Positions 1-6,050 of a DNA stretch of 6,085 bases are shown piece after piece. Position numbers and translations under genes: made by a program. Within the stretch, counting starts at the first letter, position 1; every line of letters begins with the position of its first letter. Where the stretch lies: NCBI GenBank assembly GCA_040512755.1, contig JBEVEP010000127.1, positions 1-6,085 of the forward strand, in the 5' to 3' direction. The notes below the pieces were generated by a model. It did no database searches. It was given only the letters and a program-made list of their open reading frames with translations, and was not told where the DNA came from. The stretch is from JBEVEP01 sp040512755 (GTDB lineage Bacteria > Pseudomonadota > Alphaproteobacteria > Rhizobiales > Rhizobiaceae).

Positions 1-235
1 TAATCCGCGGACCGAACAAACCCACCAGAGTGATCCCGCAGGCGAACGCGGTCGGATGGAAGCCGATCGTGCGGTAGCTGATATCCAGTTCGACCTTCAG
101 GAATGGAAAGATGTTTCCCTGAAGATTGAGAATGAACTGGAAGAAACCGAGTAGCAGATAGAGCTGCCAAGTCAGCGGCCCGCGCGCAATCGTATTGGCC
201 TCCACCGCTTGCGGCATACGAAGCGTGTCGCCCAT
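1..235 (-). CDS. MFS transporter, N-terminal fragment (runs off left edge)
   Basis: Reading the minus strand from the ATG at 235-233 gives 78 codons with no stop before the window edge, so the gene is cut at its 3' end. The peptide has a short polar N-terminus (MGDTLRMPQAVEAN), a first hydrophobic segment at about residues 24-46 (LYLLLGFFQFIL and on), and the stretch SYRTIGFHPTAFACGITLVGL at about 53-73. The latter matches the start of TM2 in major facilitator superfamily transporters, where a substrate-facing loop is followed by a helix of the type H-x-x-A-F-A-x-G. The start is supported by GGGAGGA (minus strand, 239-245) three bases before the ATG, a slightly short spacing. The product should be an inner-membrane secondary transporter. 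The substrate cannot be told from this fragment. Confidence is good for the superfamily and none for specificity. Confidence 0.72.
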   Translation of the reverse strand, partial: MGDTLRMPQAVEANTIARGPLTWQLYLLLGFFQFILNLQGNIFPFLKVELDISYRTIGFHPTAFACGITLVGLFGPRI

Positions 236-238
236 GGA

Positions 239-245
239 TCCTCCC
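239..245 (-). promoter_or_regulatory. Shine-Dalgarno site of the MFS gene
   Basis: GGGAGGA on the minus strand lies three bases upstream of the ATG at 235. It decides that start over the in-frame Met at codon 7, which has no site at a suitable distance. Confidence 0.6.
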
Positions 246-298
246 GCTTGAAGCAGACGCTAGCAGTTCTTCGCCGCTGCCTTCGTGGGCTTGCGAGC

Positions 299-336
299 TG
301 ACTTGGGCCCCGCTCACGCCCCAGCACCTCGCGACT
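299..336. repeat. Left copy of imperfect direct repeat flanking the HNH gene
   Basis: Aligned without gaps to 1370-1407, 29 of 38 bases are identical. Both copies start with TGACTTGG and end with CACCTCGCGACT, with the differences concentrated in the middle. This copy lies 63 bases upstream of the MFS start codon when read on the minus strand. Similarity stops on both sides of the 38 bases. It may be a duplicated target or attachment-like sequence, or an upstream regulatory element shared by the two genes. Confidence 0.6.
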
Positions 337-462
337 CTTCGTGGTTTTAGTCGGTAGCTTTCTCTGCGCCAGAGGAGGTCGTCAGTCGGGCATCGGCGGA
401 ACGTGCGATCCGATCTGAATAGCTATTCTGGCCCTCTGTATGCGGCACGATGTCATCTCAAA

Positions 463-1320
463 TCATACGCCGTCCACAGACGGCGCAACCGCATTAGCAA
501 AGTGATGCCCATCCGTGATTCGATCATATGGCGGGTCTCGAAGATCGCCCGGTGCAAAAGTCGCTAGCACCCCCTCTGGGAAAGGAAGTTTCGTGACATC
601 ATCTGCAACAAATGCAGCAACAACAAAAGATTCACGCACTTTGGCGTAGTAGAGGCAGACCGAGTTATTCTTTTCGAATTTACCCCATCCATACTCAAAC
701 GTGAGCTCGGAGGTGATACTGCCTTGCTTCATCAACTTAACAGGCCCGATGCTGCTGAAAAGGCTCTCGAGCAGTTGGTTCCCCGCAATCTCGCCGCTGG
801 TAAACCAGCGCACCTGCACCCTTCCGAGCCTGGGAACCGCCTGTTCTGTAGCTTCATAGTGAAGTGCAAACCCGACTTTCGCAGCAAATGCCTGCATGTG
901 CGCGGAGAGGATCGGACCGTCAGCTCGAAAAGCAGCTAGCTTGGGATCGTTTATCCCCTGCATCCGAAGCATCGTCTCCATTTGCGGTCGTGGCACCCAC
1001 ATTTCTTTGAGCAGGCCGGGGGCGACACGCGCCACTTCACCCATTACCTTGCCCCATTCTGCAGAATCCGCATCGTTTCCAATGCCGGGTAGTGTTCGCG
1101 CCATAAATGTCGCAACCACGTCCAAACGACTAGTTCCCCTATTGCACGCGGCGCAACTGGGAAACTCTAACCCTTTCGGCCTTTGATGCAGTCGAAACAT
1201 TGCGCGTGGAGGCATATGGTCGATTTGCTCCGCCGGCGAACCTGCAGCGCAATACACGCAGCCATGAGCATTCTTGATAATATCTGCGAATCGGCGATGT
1301 TTGCGTTTAGATTCACCCAT
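463..1320 (-). CDS. HNH endonuclease-like protein
   Basis: The 285-aa product carries an HNH/zinc-ribbon signature in its first 65 residues: C21-x2-C24, then D34-H35 followed by P37-P38, then C56-x2-C59-N60 inside the segment PKGLEFPSCAACNRGTS. The paired Cys motifs suit a structural zinc, and D-H plus the later Asn match the beta-beta-alpha-metal nuclease core. A predicted activity is metal-dependent DNA cleavage, but this is inferred. Residues 70-285 match no domain I recognise; they are mixed alpha/beta, with a possible beta-rich core around 165-240 (for example RVQVRWFTSGEIAG, VCLYYAKV, SFVVAAFVADD). No signal peptide or membrane segment is seen, so it should be cytoplasmic. The ATG at 1320 has only a weak purine-rich site (AGAAGA) upstream. 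G+C is low: 53 of 120 bases at 601-720 by hand count, against 72 of 120 at 3001-3120 in the penicillin-binding protein gene. With the flanking direct repeats this suggests acquisition by transfer. No methylase or other restriction partner is present. Confidence 0.68.
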   Translation of the reverse strand: MGESKRKHRRFADIIKNAHGCVYCAAGSPAEQIDHMPPRAMFRLHQRPKGLEFPSCAACNRGTSRLDVVATFMARTLPGIGNDADSAEWGKVMGEVARVAPGLLKEMWVPRPQMETMLRMQGINDPKLAAFRADGPILSAHMQAFAAKVGFALHYEATEQAVPRLGRVQVRWFTSGEIAGNQLLESLFSSIGPVKLMKQGSITSELTFEYGWGKFEKNNSVCLYYAKVRESFVVAAFVADDVTKLPFPEGVLATFAPGDLRDPPYDRITDGHHFANAVAPSVDGV

Positions 1321-1369
1321 AGGTCTATTCTTCTACATACTGCACAATGTGTGGCAACTAACGGGACGA

Positions 1370-1407
1370 TGACTTGGCGTCCGCGCATGCGCACTCACCT
1401 CGCGACT
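1370..1407. repeat. Right copy of imperfect direct repeat flanking the HNH gene
   Basis: This is the partner of 299-336, with 29 of 38 bases identical and 12 identical in a row at the end (1396-1407). It lies 49 bases upstream of the HNH start codon on the minus strand and seven bases from the stop codon of the DUF1801 gene. It contains a perfect 10-bp palindrome, GCGCATGCGC (1383-1392), that the left copy lacks. Confidence 0.6.
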
Positions 1408-1413
1408 TCCCCC

Positions 1414-1959
1414 TCACATCTTTTCGCCCGGCAACAGGCTGGCTTGCTTCACCCAATCGGTAAACTTAGCTTCGTCGAGTTGATCATCCTCGTGGATGTC
1501 GAGGTAGCGCACGTCCTTATGCTTGGACGTGACGGGCGGAACAGGGCTCAGCGACGCGCCACGAAAGAAAGCCACTTTGATGTACTTCGTGAAGCAATGA
1601 TAGCTGAGGAACCAGCTGTCGCCCTCCACGCCATAGAAGGGCGAGTTCCATTTGACGGCCTTCTGCACGGCGGGGACGGTGCGAACGATGAGCGCATCAA
1701 GGCGGCGTCCCACATCGCTTTTCCAGCCGGGCATAGCCGCGATGTAGGCCTGCACCGGAGCGTCGCCGTCGCCCTTCGCGATCTGGGGATTGCCGCCTGA
1801 AAGGAGGACCGGCTTCGCCTCCGCGTGGCCGCCCTTGCGCTTGGGTCCAATGGCCTTGGCTGCTGCAGAGTGTGCCGGCAGTTCCTTCGCCGCGCTCGGT
1901 TTGCCGGCGGAAGTGGTTTTGGCCACGGCGGAGAGCGCTTTAGTCGCGGGTTTGTTCAT
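1414..1959 (-). CDS. DUF1801 domain-containing protein
   Basis: The 181-aa product has two parts. Residues 1-65 are a low-complexity, Ala/Lys/Ser-rich, probably disordered and basic leader. Residues 68-178 form a DUF1801 (YdhG-like) domain, recognised from VQAYIAAMPGW, the stretch VPAVQKAVKWNSPFYG (residues 95-110), the segment WFLSYHCFTKYIKVAFF (116-132) and RYLDIHEDDQLDE near the C-terminus. The family adopts a small alpha/beta fold of unknown biochemical role and is usually a cytoplasmic protein of about 110-150 aa, so the basic leader is an addition. The ATG at 1959 is preceded by AAGGA (minus strand, 1967-1971) at a seven-base spacing, which supports this start. The HNH gene follows on the same strand after 93 bases, a gap too wide to make an operon likely. 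Domain assignment is firm; function is unknown. Confidence 0.85.
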   Translation of the reverse strand: MNKPATKALSAVAKTTSAGKPSAAKELPAHSAAAKAIGPKRKGGHAEAKPVLLSGGNPQIAKGDGDAPVQAYIAAMPGWKSDVGRRLDALIVRTVPAVQKAVKWNSPFYGVEGDSWFLSYHCFTKYIKVAFFRGASLSPVPPVTSKHKDVRYLDIHEDDQLDEAKFTDWVKQASLLPGEKM

Positions 1960-2378
1960 CGGTCCATCCTTCTTCTTCGCTCGAACGGCTTTGCTAGGTC
2001 TTCAGCCGTTGACTTGTCCAGTCGATCGGCGGGGCCAAGAGGCCGAGCGTGTCGTCCCTTAATACGTGGTCATGGCGACGAGGTGGCGCGCCACATATTA
2101 CTGGCTGTCCGCCCCCCACCCTATTCAACCTTGCAAGCGAGGCCAGACGGCCGCCTGCCCACGGACCGGCAAGCTACGGAGAAGCCCACGTAAGGGCCAC
2201 GAGAATAATTTCCTCGCATTTACCCTGTTCTTTCAACCCGGCGTGATCCAATCGTTTTTCCTTGTTGCCCTTGTCCAAATCGGAGCAAAATGGAGTATCC
2301 TGGCGATCACGTTTGTTTTCGCTCTGAAATTTGGTGCGCAGGTTTTGTAGAGTTCGATCCAAGGATCGTCGCCGTACA
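1960..2378. other. Divergent intergenic region between DUF1801 and penicillin-binding protein genes
   Basis: About 420 bases hold no convincing gene; the open frames here are short, lack ribosome binding sites and resemble no family. The part nearest the plus-strand gene (about 2200-2345) is A/T-richer than its surroundings, as expected for a promoter region. A weak sigma-70-like pair is CTTGTC (2270-2275) with AGTATC (2294-2299), spacing 18, which I would not rely on. A perfect 12-bp palindrome, GTGGCGCGCCAC, is at 2083-2094. No tRNA, riboswitch or clear terminator was recognised. Confidence 0.45.
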
Positions 2379-4535
2379 ATGGAACAGCCGCGTCCAGCCA
2401 GCAAACCCAAGAGCCCGACGGCCGGCAGGCTGCTGGCTATCGACGCCTGGATCGATTCCACGCTCTATGAAGCGGGGTTCAGAGCCGGCGAGATTTGGGA
2501 AACGCTGACGATCTTCTTCCGGCGTTTCCGCGTCACCGGCTGGCGTCGGGGCGCAGTCGAGCTGCTCAGCGAAGGTTTCACCATGGGCGCCGCAGGCTCG
2601 GTCGTCATGCTGGCGCTGGCATTGCCCGCCTTCGAGGAGACAGCCGGAGACTGGCGCGCACAAGATGATTTCGCCGTCACCTTTCTCGACCGCTACGGCA
2701 ATGAGATCGGGCAGCGCGGGATCATCCAGCGCGATTCCGTCCCGGTTGACGAGATGCCGGACCAGGTCATCGAGGCGGTGCTGGCGACGGAGGACCGGCG
2801 CTTCTTCGAGCACTTCGGCATCGATTTCCTCGGCCTGATCCGGGCGATGCAGGAGAATGTCCGCGCCAATTCGGTGGTCCAGGGCGGGTCCACAATCACC
2901 CAGCAGCTCGCCAAGAACCTGTTCCTGTCCAACGAGCGCACCGTCGAGCGCAAGGTCAAGGAGGCCTTTCTCGCGCTCTGGCTCGAGGCGAACCTGCCCA
3001 AGAAAGAGATCCTGCAGCTCTATCTCGACCGCGCCTATATGGGCGGCGGCACATTCGGCATCACCGCCGCGGCCGACTTCTATTTCGGCAAGGGCGTCAA
3101 GGATTTGACGCTTCCCGAGGCGGCGATGCTCGCGGGCCTGTTCAAGGCGCCCGCCAAATATGCGCCGCACATCAACCTTCCCGCCGCTCGCGCCCGCGCC
3201 AATGAAGTGCTGACCAATATGGTGCAGGGCGGCTTCATGTCCGAGGGCCAGGTGCTGTCGGCCCGTCTGCATCCGGCCACCGTGGTGGACCGCGGCGACA
3301 TCAAAAGCCCGGACTATTTCCTCGACTGGGCTTTCGAGGAAGCCAAGCGCGTCGCCGCGAAATCCGGCATTCACTCGATGGTCGCCCGCACCACCATCGA
3401 CATGAACATCCAGCAGGCGGCGGAGGAGTCGCTCGAATTCCACCTTCGCCAGTACGGCAAGAACTATCACGTCACCGAAGGGGCGATCGTTGTCCTGGAA
3501 AACAACGGGGCCGTGCGCGCCATTGTCGGCGGCCGCGACTATGGCACGAGCCAGTTCAACCGCGCGACGCGCGCGCTCCGTCAGGCCGGCTCGTCCTTCA
3601 AGCCCTATGTCTACGCCACCGCGATGGAACACGACTTCACGCCGGATTCCATCATATCCGGCGGACCGATCTCGTGGGGCGGCTGGTCGCCGCAAAACTA
3701 CACGCGCGGCACTTATGGCCGCATGACGCTGACCGACGCGCTGGTGAGGTCGATCAACACCGTGCCCGTCAGGCTTGCCAAGGAGCATCTGGGGGTCAAG
3801 CCGATCGTCGAGCTCGCGCATGCAATGGGAGTGGAATCGCCGATCGAAGTCTTCAAGACCAGCGTTCTCGGCACATCGGGAATGACAGTGATGGATCAGG
3901 CGACCGGCTACAGCGTCTTTGCCCAAAACGGCTACGCTGGCACCCGTCACGCGATCAATCAGTTGCTAACCCATTCCGGCGACGTGATCTACGATTTCGA
4001 CCGCGACGGGCCGAAGCCCCGGCGTGTGCTGTCCGAAAAGGCGCTGTCGGCGATGAACTCCATCCTGGTTCAGATTCCTGAACGGGGCACCGCCCGCCGC
4101 TCGGCGCTACCCGGCATCCGCTCGGCCGGCAAGACCGGCACCAGCCAGGGCTATCGCGACGCCTGGTATGTCGGCTTTACCGGCAACTACCTGGCGGCCG
4201 TGTGGATGGGCAATGACGACTACACACCAACCAACGAAATGACCGGCGGGTCCTTGCCCGCCATGACCTGGCAGCGGCTGATGGCCTATGCCCACCAGAA
4301 TGTCGAGCTGAAGCCGATTCCAGGTATCGAAGACCCGTTCGTCGATCCGGAGGTCATCGCCAAGCAGCAGGAAGAGAAAAAGCCCGAAGAGGAAACCGCC
4401 GCTGCTCCGGTCTTCGAACTGCCGCGGGTTCTATCCGTGGCCACCACGAGGCTCCTCAAGGAGATGTCGGAGGATTTCAGGACCGCGCGTCCCATCCACG
4501 CTTCGCCGAAGGCCGAAACGCTCTCGTCGCTGTAG
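2379..4535 (+). CDS. Class A penicillin-binding protein (bifunctional peptidoglycan glycosyltransferase/transpeptidase)
   Basis: The 718-aa product polymerises lipid II into glycan strands and cross-links the stem peptides in the periplasm. A cytoplasmic leader of about 65 residues precedes one membrane anchor (about 67-85, FTMGAAGSVVMLALALPAF). The GT51 domain (about 100-285) has the catalytic-Glu motif EDRRFFEHFGID (138-149, E138), QGGSTITQQLAKN (168-180), RKVKEAFLALWLE (191-203, second Glu E195) and KKEILQLYLDRAYMGGGTFG (208-227). The transpeptidase domain (about 365-635) has the SxxK motif S405-S-F-K408, SxN at S458-I-N460 and KTGTS at 585-589, so both active sites look intact. A Lys/Glu-rich tail (about 658-674) precedes the C-terminus. 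The interdomain linker is short, and there is no room for an OB-fold insert, unlike the longer PBP1a forms of about 800 aa. The ATG at 2379 is preferred, with AAGGAT at 2361-2366 at a rather long spacing of 12 bases. An in-frame TTG at 2331 would add 16 residues but has no ribosome site. Confidence 0.93.
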   Translation: MEQPRPASKPKSPTAGRLLAIDAWIDSTLYEAGFRAGEIWETLTIFFRRFRVTGWRRGAVELLSEGFTMGAAGSVVMLALALPAFEETAGDWRAQDDFAVTFLDRYGNEIGQRGIIQRDSVPVDEMPDQVIEAVLATEDRRFFEHFGIDFLGLIRAMQENVRANSVVQGGSTITQQLAKNLFLSNERTVERKVKEAFLALWLEANLPKKEILQLYLDRAYMGGGTFGITAAADFYFGKGVKDLTLPEAAMLAGLFKAPAKYAPHINLPAARARANEVLTNMVQGGFMSEGQVLSARLHPATVVDRGDIKSPDYFLDWAFEEAKRVAAKSGIHSMVARTTIDMNIQQAAEESLEFHLRQYGKNYHVTEGAIVVLENNGAVRAIVGGRDYGTSQFNRATRALRQAGSSFKPYVYATAMEHDFTPDSIISGGPISWGGWSPQNYTRGTYGRMTLTDALVRSINTVPVRLAKEHLGVKPIVELAHAMGVESPIEVFKTSVLGTSGMTVMDQATGYSVFAQNGYAGTRHAINQLLTHSGDVIYDFDRDGPKPRRVLSEKALSAMNSILVQIPERGTARRSALPGIRSAGKTGTSQGYRDAWYVGFTGNYLAAVWMGNDDYTPTNEMTGGSLPAMTWQRLMAYAHQNVELKPIPGIEDPFVDPEVIAKQQEEKKPEEETAAAPVFELPRVLSVATTRLLKEMSEDFRTARPIHASPKAETLSSL

Positions 4536-4608
4536 ATCAAGCCTTCCGCGCCGATCACTCCCGGTCGCTCGCTCGACGTGTTCCTTTCTTTTGCAACCAG
4601 CCTGATGA

Positions 4609-4638
4609 CTTGCCTTGTCTCACCGACGCGGGCTATTG
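4609..4638 (+). promoter_or_regulatory. Putative sigma-70-type promoter of the DUF1214-DUF1254 pair
   Basis: CTTGCC (4609-4614) and CTATTG (4633-4638), 18 bases apart, resemble the rhizobial housekeeping consensus CTTGAC-N17-CTATAT. The position fits a start about 25 bases before the ATG at 4670. The 134-base gap after the penicillin-binding protein gene also allows separate transcription. Found by eye only. Confidence 0.35.
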
Positions 4639-4669
4639 CGAATGCCGTACCCCCTCGCACCGGCCTTTC

Positions 4670-5254
4670 ATGTTCCGAACGGTTCTCCTTATAGCCTTTA
4701 TCCTTGTGACCGCCATCGCCGGCGGTGCGGCAAGCGTGTGGTATGCGCTGGGATCGCAGGAAGGCATCGGGGCCGTCACGATAGGGCCCTGGACGGCCTT
4801 TCCGGATCTCGGCACGACGCAGGCCGACCCCTACTCCAGAGCACGCATCGCGCGTGACGGCGTCCTTTCGCTCGGCGCCGCGGAGGGCTTGGCATTCGTC
4901 GCCCAGCGGGATTCGGAAGGCGCAGCCCTCGACCGGAACTGCACCTATGTCGTCGAAGGAGTCTTTCCGCCGGCCCGCTTCTGGACACTTTACGCTGCCG
5001 AAGCTTCGCAAGCCGTCATCCGCACCGAGCATCGCCGCCCCCCTGCCCTGCATTCGCTTGAGGCGCTGCGCCGGCCCGACAATTCCGTCTCGATCGCTGT
5101 CAGCCGCCATGCCGCACCCGGAAACTGGATCGCAGTATCCGGAAGCGGGGCGATGAATCTCGTGCTTACGCTTTACGACACGCCGGCGGCGAGCAGTTCG
5201 GGCATCGCCGACATCGCGCTCCCTGAAATCAGGAGAACGGCGTGCGATGGCTAG
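4670..5254 (+). CDS. DUF1214 domain-containing single-pass membrane protein
   Basis: The 194-aa product opens with an N-terminal hydrophobic segment (about residues 4-26, VLLIAFILVTAIAGGAASVW), best read as an uncleaved anchor or signal peptide, leaving the rest in the periplasm. DUF1214 covers about 50-192: DPYSRARIARDG (53-64), NCTYVVEGVFPPARFWTLY (90-108), then GNWIAVSGSGAMNLVLTLYDTP (151-172) and a terminal LPEIRRTAC (184-192), the usual end of this domain. In many bacteria DUF1214 is the C-terminal half of a longer protein whose N-terminal half is DUF1254; here the two halves are separate adjacent genes. The biochemical role is unknown. The ATG at 4670 was chosen because it starts directly before the membrane segment. 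An in-frame TTG at 4610 would add 20 residues of non-signal-like sequence. No strong ribosome site precedes either start. The stop codon overlaps the start of the next gene. Confidence 0.85.
   Translation: MFRTVLLIAFILVTAIAGGAASVWYALGSQEGIGAVTIGPWTAFPDLGTTQADPYSRARIARDGVLSLGAAEGLAFVAQRDSEGAALDRNCTYVVEGVFPPARFWTLYAAEASQAVIRTEHRRPPALHSLEALRRPDNSVSIAVSRHAAPGNWIAVSGSGAMNLVLTLYDTPAASSSGIADIALPEIRRTACDG
5231..5236 (+). promoter_or_regulatory. Shine-Dalgarno site of the DUF1254 gene, inside the DUF1214 gene
   Basis: AGGAGA lies ten bases before the ATG at 5247, within the last codons of the upstream gene. Together with the 8-base overlap (ATGGCTAG, 5247-5254) it indicates translational coupling of the two genes. 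Confidence 0.6.
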
Positions 5255-5819
5255 AGTGAACGCGCCATACTCGGCATGGACCAGGCTTCTCTACACACTG
5301 GCCGTCTGCCTGGTCGGCGCCGGCATCGTCCACATCGCCATCCTGATGATGTTGCCGGCCTTCTCCGAGCGCGACGCTTGGTCGAAGCTCGCCCAATTGG
5401 GCGATAACTATGCCGCCGCCCCCGTCGCCGGACCACCCGGTCAACCGACGGTGCTCCAGTCGTCCGATCCGTTTTTCGGCGCCGTTGCTTGCCGCTTCGA
5501 CCTGGCGGAAGGCGTGACGCATTTGACCAGCACGGGCTCGGTTCCGTTCTGGTCCGCATCCGTCTATGACCGCAACGGCCAGAACGTCTATAGTTTCAAC
5601 GACCGCACGGCCACCGAAGGCGTGCTCGACTTCGTGGTCGCGACGCCGCTTCAGATGACCGAGGTCCGCAAGAACCTTCCGCCGAATTTCCAGTCATCGG
5701 TCTTCGTCGAAGCCGATATCGATGAAGGCATTGTGGTGGTCCGGAGTTTCATCCCCGACGCCAGTTGGAAGCCTGCCATCACTGGTTGGCTGAGCGGCGT
5801 GTCCTGCAGCCGCCAGTAA
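5247..5819 (+). CDS. DUF1254 domain-containing single-pass membrane protein
   Basis: The 190-aa product has a short basic N-terminus, one membrane segment (about residues 14-37, LLYTLAVCLVGAGIVHIAILMM in part) and a periplasmic DUF1254-type domain (about 65-187). Recognisable parts are SSDPFFGAVACRFDLAEG (72-89), GSVPFWSASVYDRNGQNVYS (97-116) followed by FNDR, and a C-terminal half ending GWLSGVSC (180-187). It is much shorter than the stand-alone DUF1254-DUF1214 proteins of about 450 aa and corresponds to the N-terminal half only. It overlaps the DUF1214 gene by 8 bases in another frame, with its own AGGAGA site, so both should be made from one mRNA, possibly in fixed ratio and as partners. 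The family has no established reaction. The stop codon is immediately followed by a palindromic repeat element. Confidence 0.85.
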   Translation: MARVNAPYSAWTRLLYTLAVCLVGAGIVHIAILMMLPAFSERDAWSKLAQLGDNYAAAPVAGPPGQPTVLQSSDPFFGAVACRFDLAEGVTHLTSTGSVPFWSASVYDRNGQNVYSFNDRTATEGVLDFVVATPLQMTEVRKNLPPNFQSSVFVEADIDEGIVVVRSFIPDASWKPAITGWLSGVSCSRQ

Positions 5820-6050
5820 TACCGATGGCTCCTACTTTGACCGATCGTGCCGCCCCTCACCTGCCTGCCGGCATCCTCTCCCCGTAAAACGGGGAGAAGA
5901 GACGCTTTCATTGCGGATTTCGCCAATCGCCAACACTGCAAATTTTAGCGCCATTCGTGCCACAGCGGTCCTCTACCGGGTTGGGGTGAGTGTATGCGGG
6001 ATGGCAGGTGAGGGGCGGCACGATCGGTCAAGCATGACAGCCACTGGTAT
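5819..6050. mobile_element. MITE-like intergenic palindromic element (rhizobial repeat type)
   Basis: Two perfect 29-bp inverted arms lie at 5837-5865 and 6003-6031 (outer end TTGACCGATCGTGCCG, inner end CTCACCTGCC). They are extended outward by a second imperfect inverted pair, ATACCGATGGCT (5819-5830) against AGCCACTGGTAT (6039-6050), 10 of 12 bases matching. Inward, GGCAT/ATGCGGG-type matches continue weakly. The 137-base centre has no open reading frame worth naming, so the element is non-autonomous. The sequence style (GCCCCTCACCTGCCTGCCGG, then CTCCCCGT hairpin) is one I recognise from dispersed intergenic repeats of Mesorhizobium and Rhizobium, but copy number cannot be seen here. TA dinucleotides at 5820-5821 and 6048-6049 could be a target duplication of the IS630 type, which is inference. 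In RNA the arms would fold into a long stem just past the DUF1254 stop codon and may end or protect that transcript. Confidence 0.7.
5877..5897. repeat. Small hairpin inside the palindromic element
   Basis: TCTCCCCGT and ACGGGGAGA form a perfect 9-bp stem around an AAA loop. No T-run follows, so it is not a canonical intrinsic terminator. It is a standard internal part of this type of rhizobial repeat. Confidence 0.6.

Larger units (their letters stand above)
236..462. other. Intergenic region between MFS gene and HNH gene
   Basis: No credible coding region is seen in these 227 bases. The region holds the ribosome binding site of the MFS gene, the left copy of a 38-bp imperfect direct repeat (299-336), a small hairpin (stem CTCTG/CAGAG, 362-374) without a T-run, and a perfect 12-bp palindrome GAATAGCTATTC (417-428) located 34 bases beyond the stop of the HNH gene. 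No convincing rhizobial sigma-70 promoter for the MFS gene was found by eye. Confidence 0.5.

Noticed and set aside
362..374. Small hairpin as a terminator of the HNH gene
   Set aside because: The stem is only 5 bp and no T-run follows on either strand.
1183..1800. 205-codon plus-strand frame opposite the HNH start and DUF1801 gene
   Set aside because: It runs across a gene boundary antisense to two supported genes, with no family resemblance.
2049..2350. Short overlapping plus-strand frames (65-95 codons) in the divergent intergenic region
   Set aside because: Low-complexity translations, no ribosome binding sites and no recognisable motifs; more likely promoter DNA.
2331..2378. TTG start giving a 734-aa penicillin-binding protein
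   Set aside because: The 16 extra residues are Arg-rich, unlike a conserved start, and no ribosome site precedes the TTG. The ATG at 2379 has AAGGAT upstream, though at a long spacing, so the question is not fully closed.
2307..3950. Open frame of 547 codons on the minus strand opposite the penicillin-binding protein gene
   Set aside because: It is a shadow of the G/C-biased third positions of the plus-strand gene. Its translation is rich in Arg, His, Gly and Asp without domain signatures, and the sense strand has intact GT51 and transpeptidase motifs.
4286..5110. 274-codon minus-strand frame spanning the PBP 3' end and the DUF1214 gene
   Set aside because: It lies opposite two recognised genes, crosses their intergenic gap and shows no recognisable domain.
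5819..6050. CRISPR array or integron attachment site in the palindromic region
   Set aside because: There are only two arms in inverted orientation with no regularly spaced direct repeats, and no integrase or cas gene is in the window.
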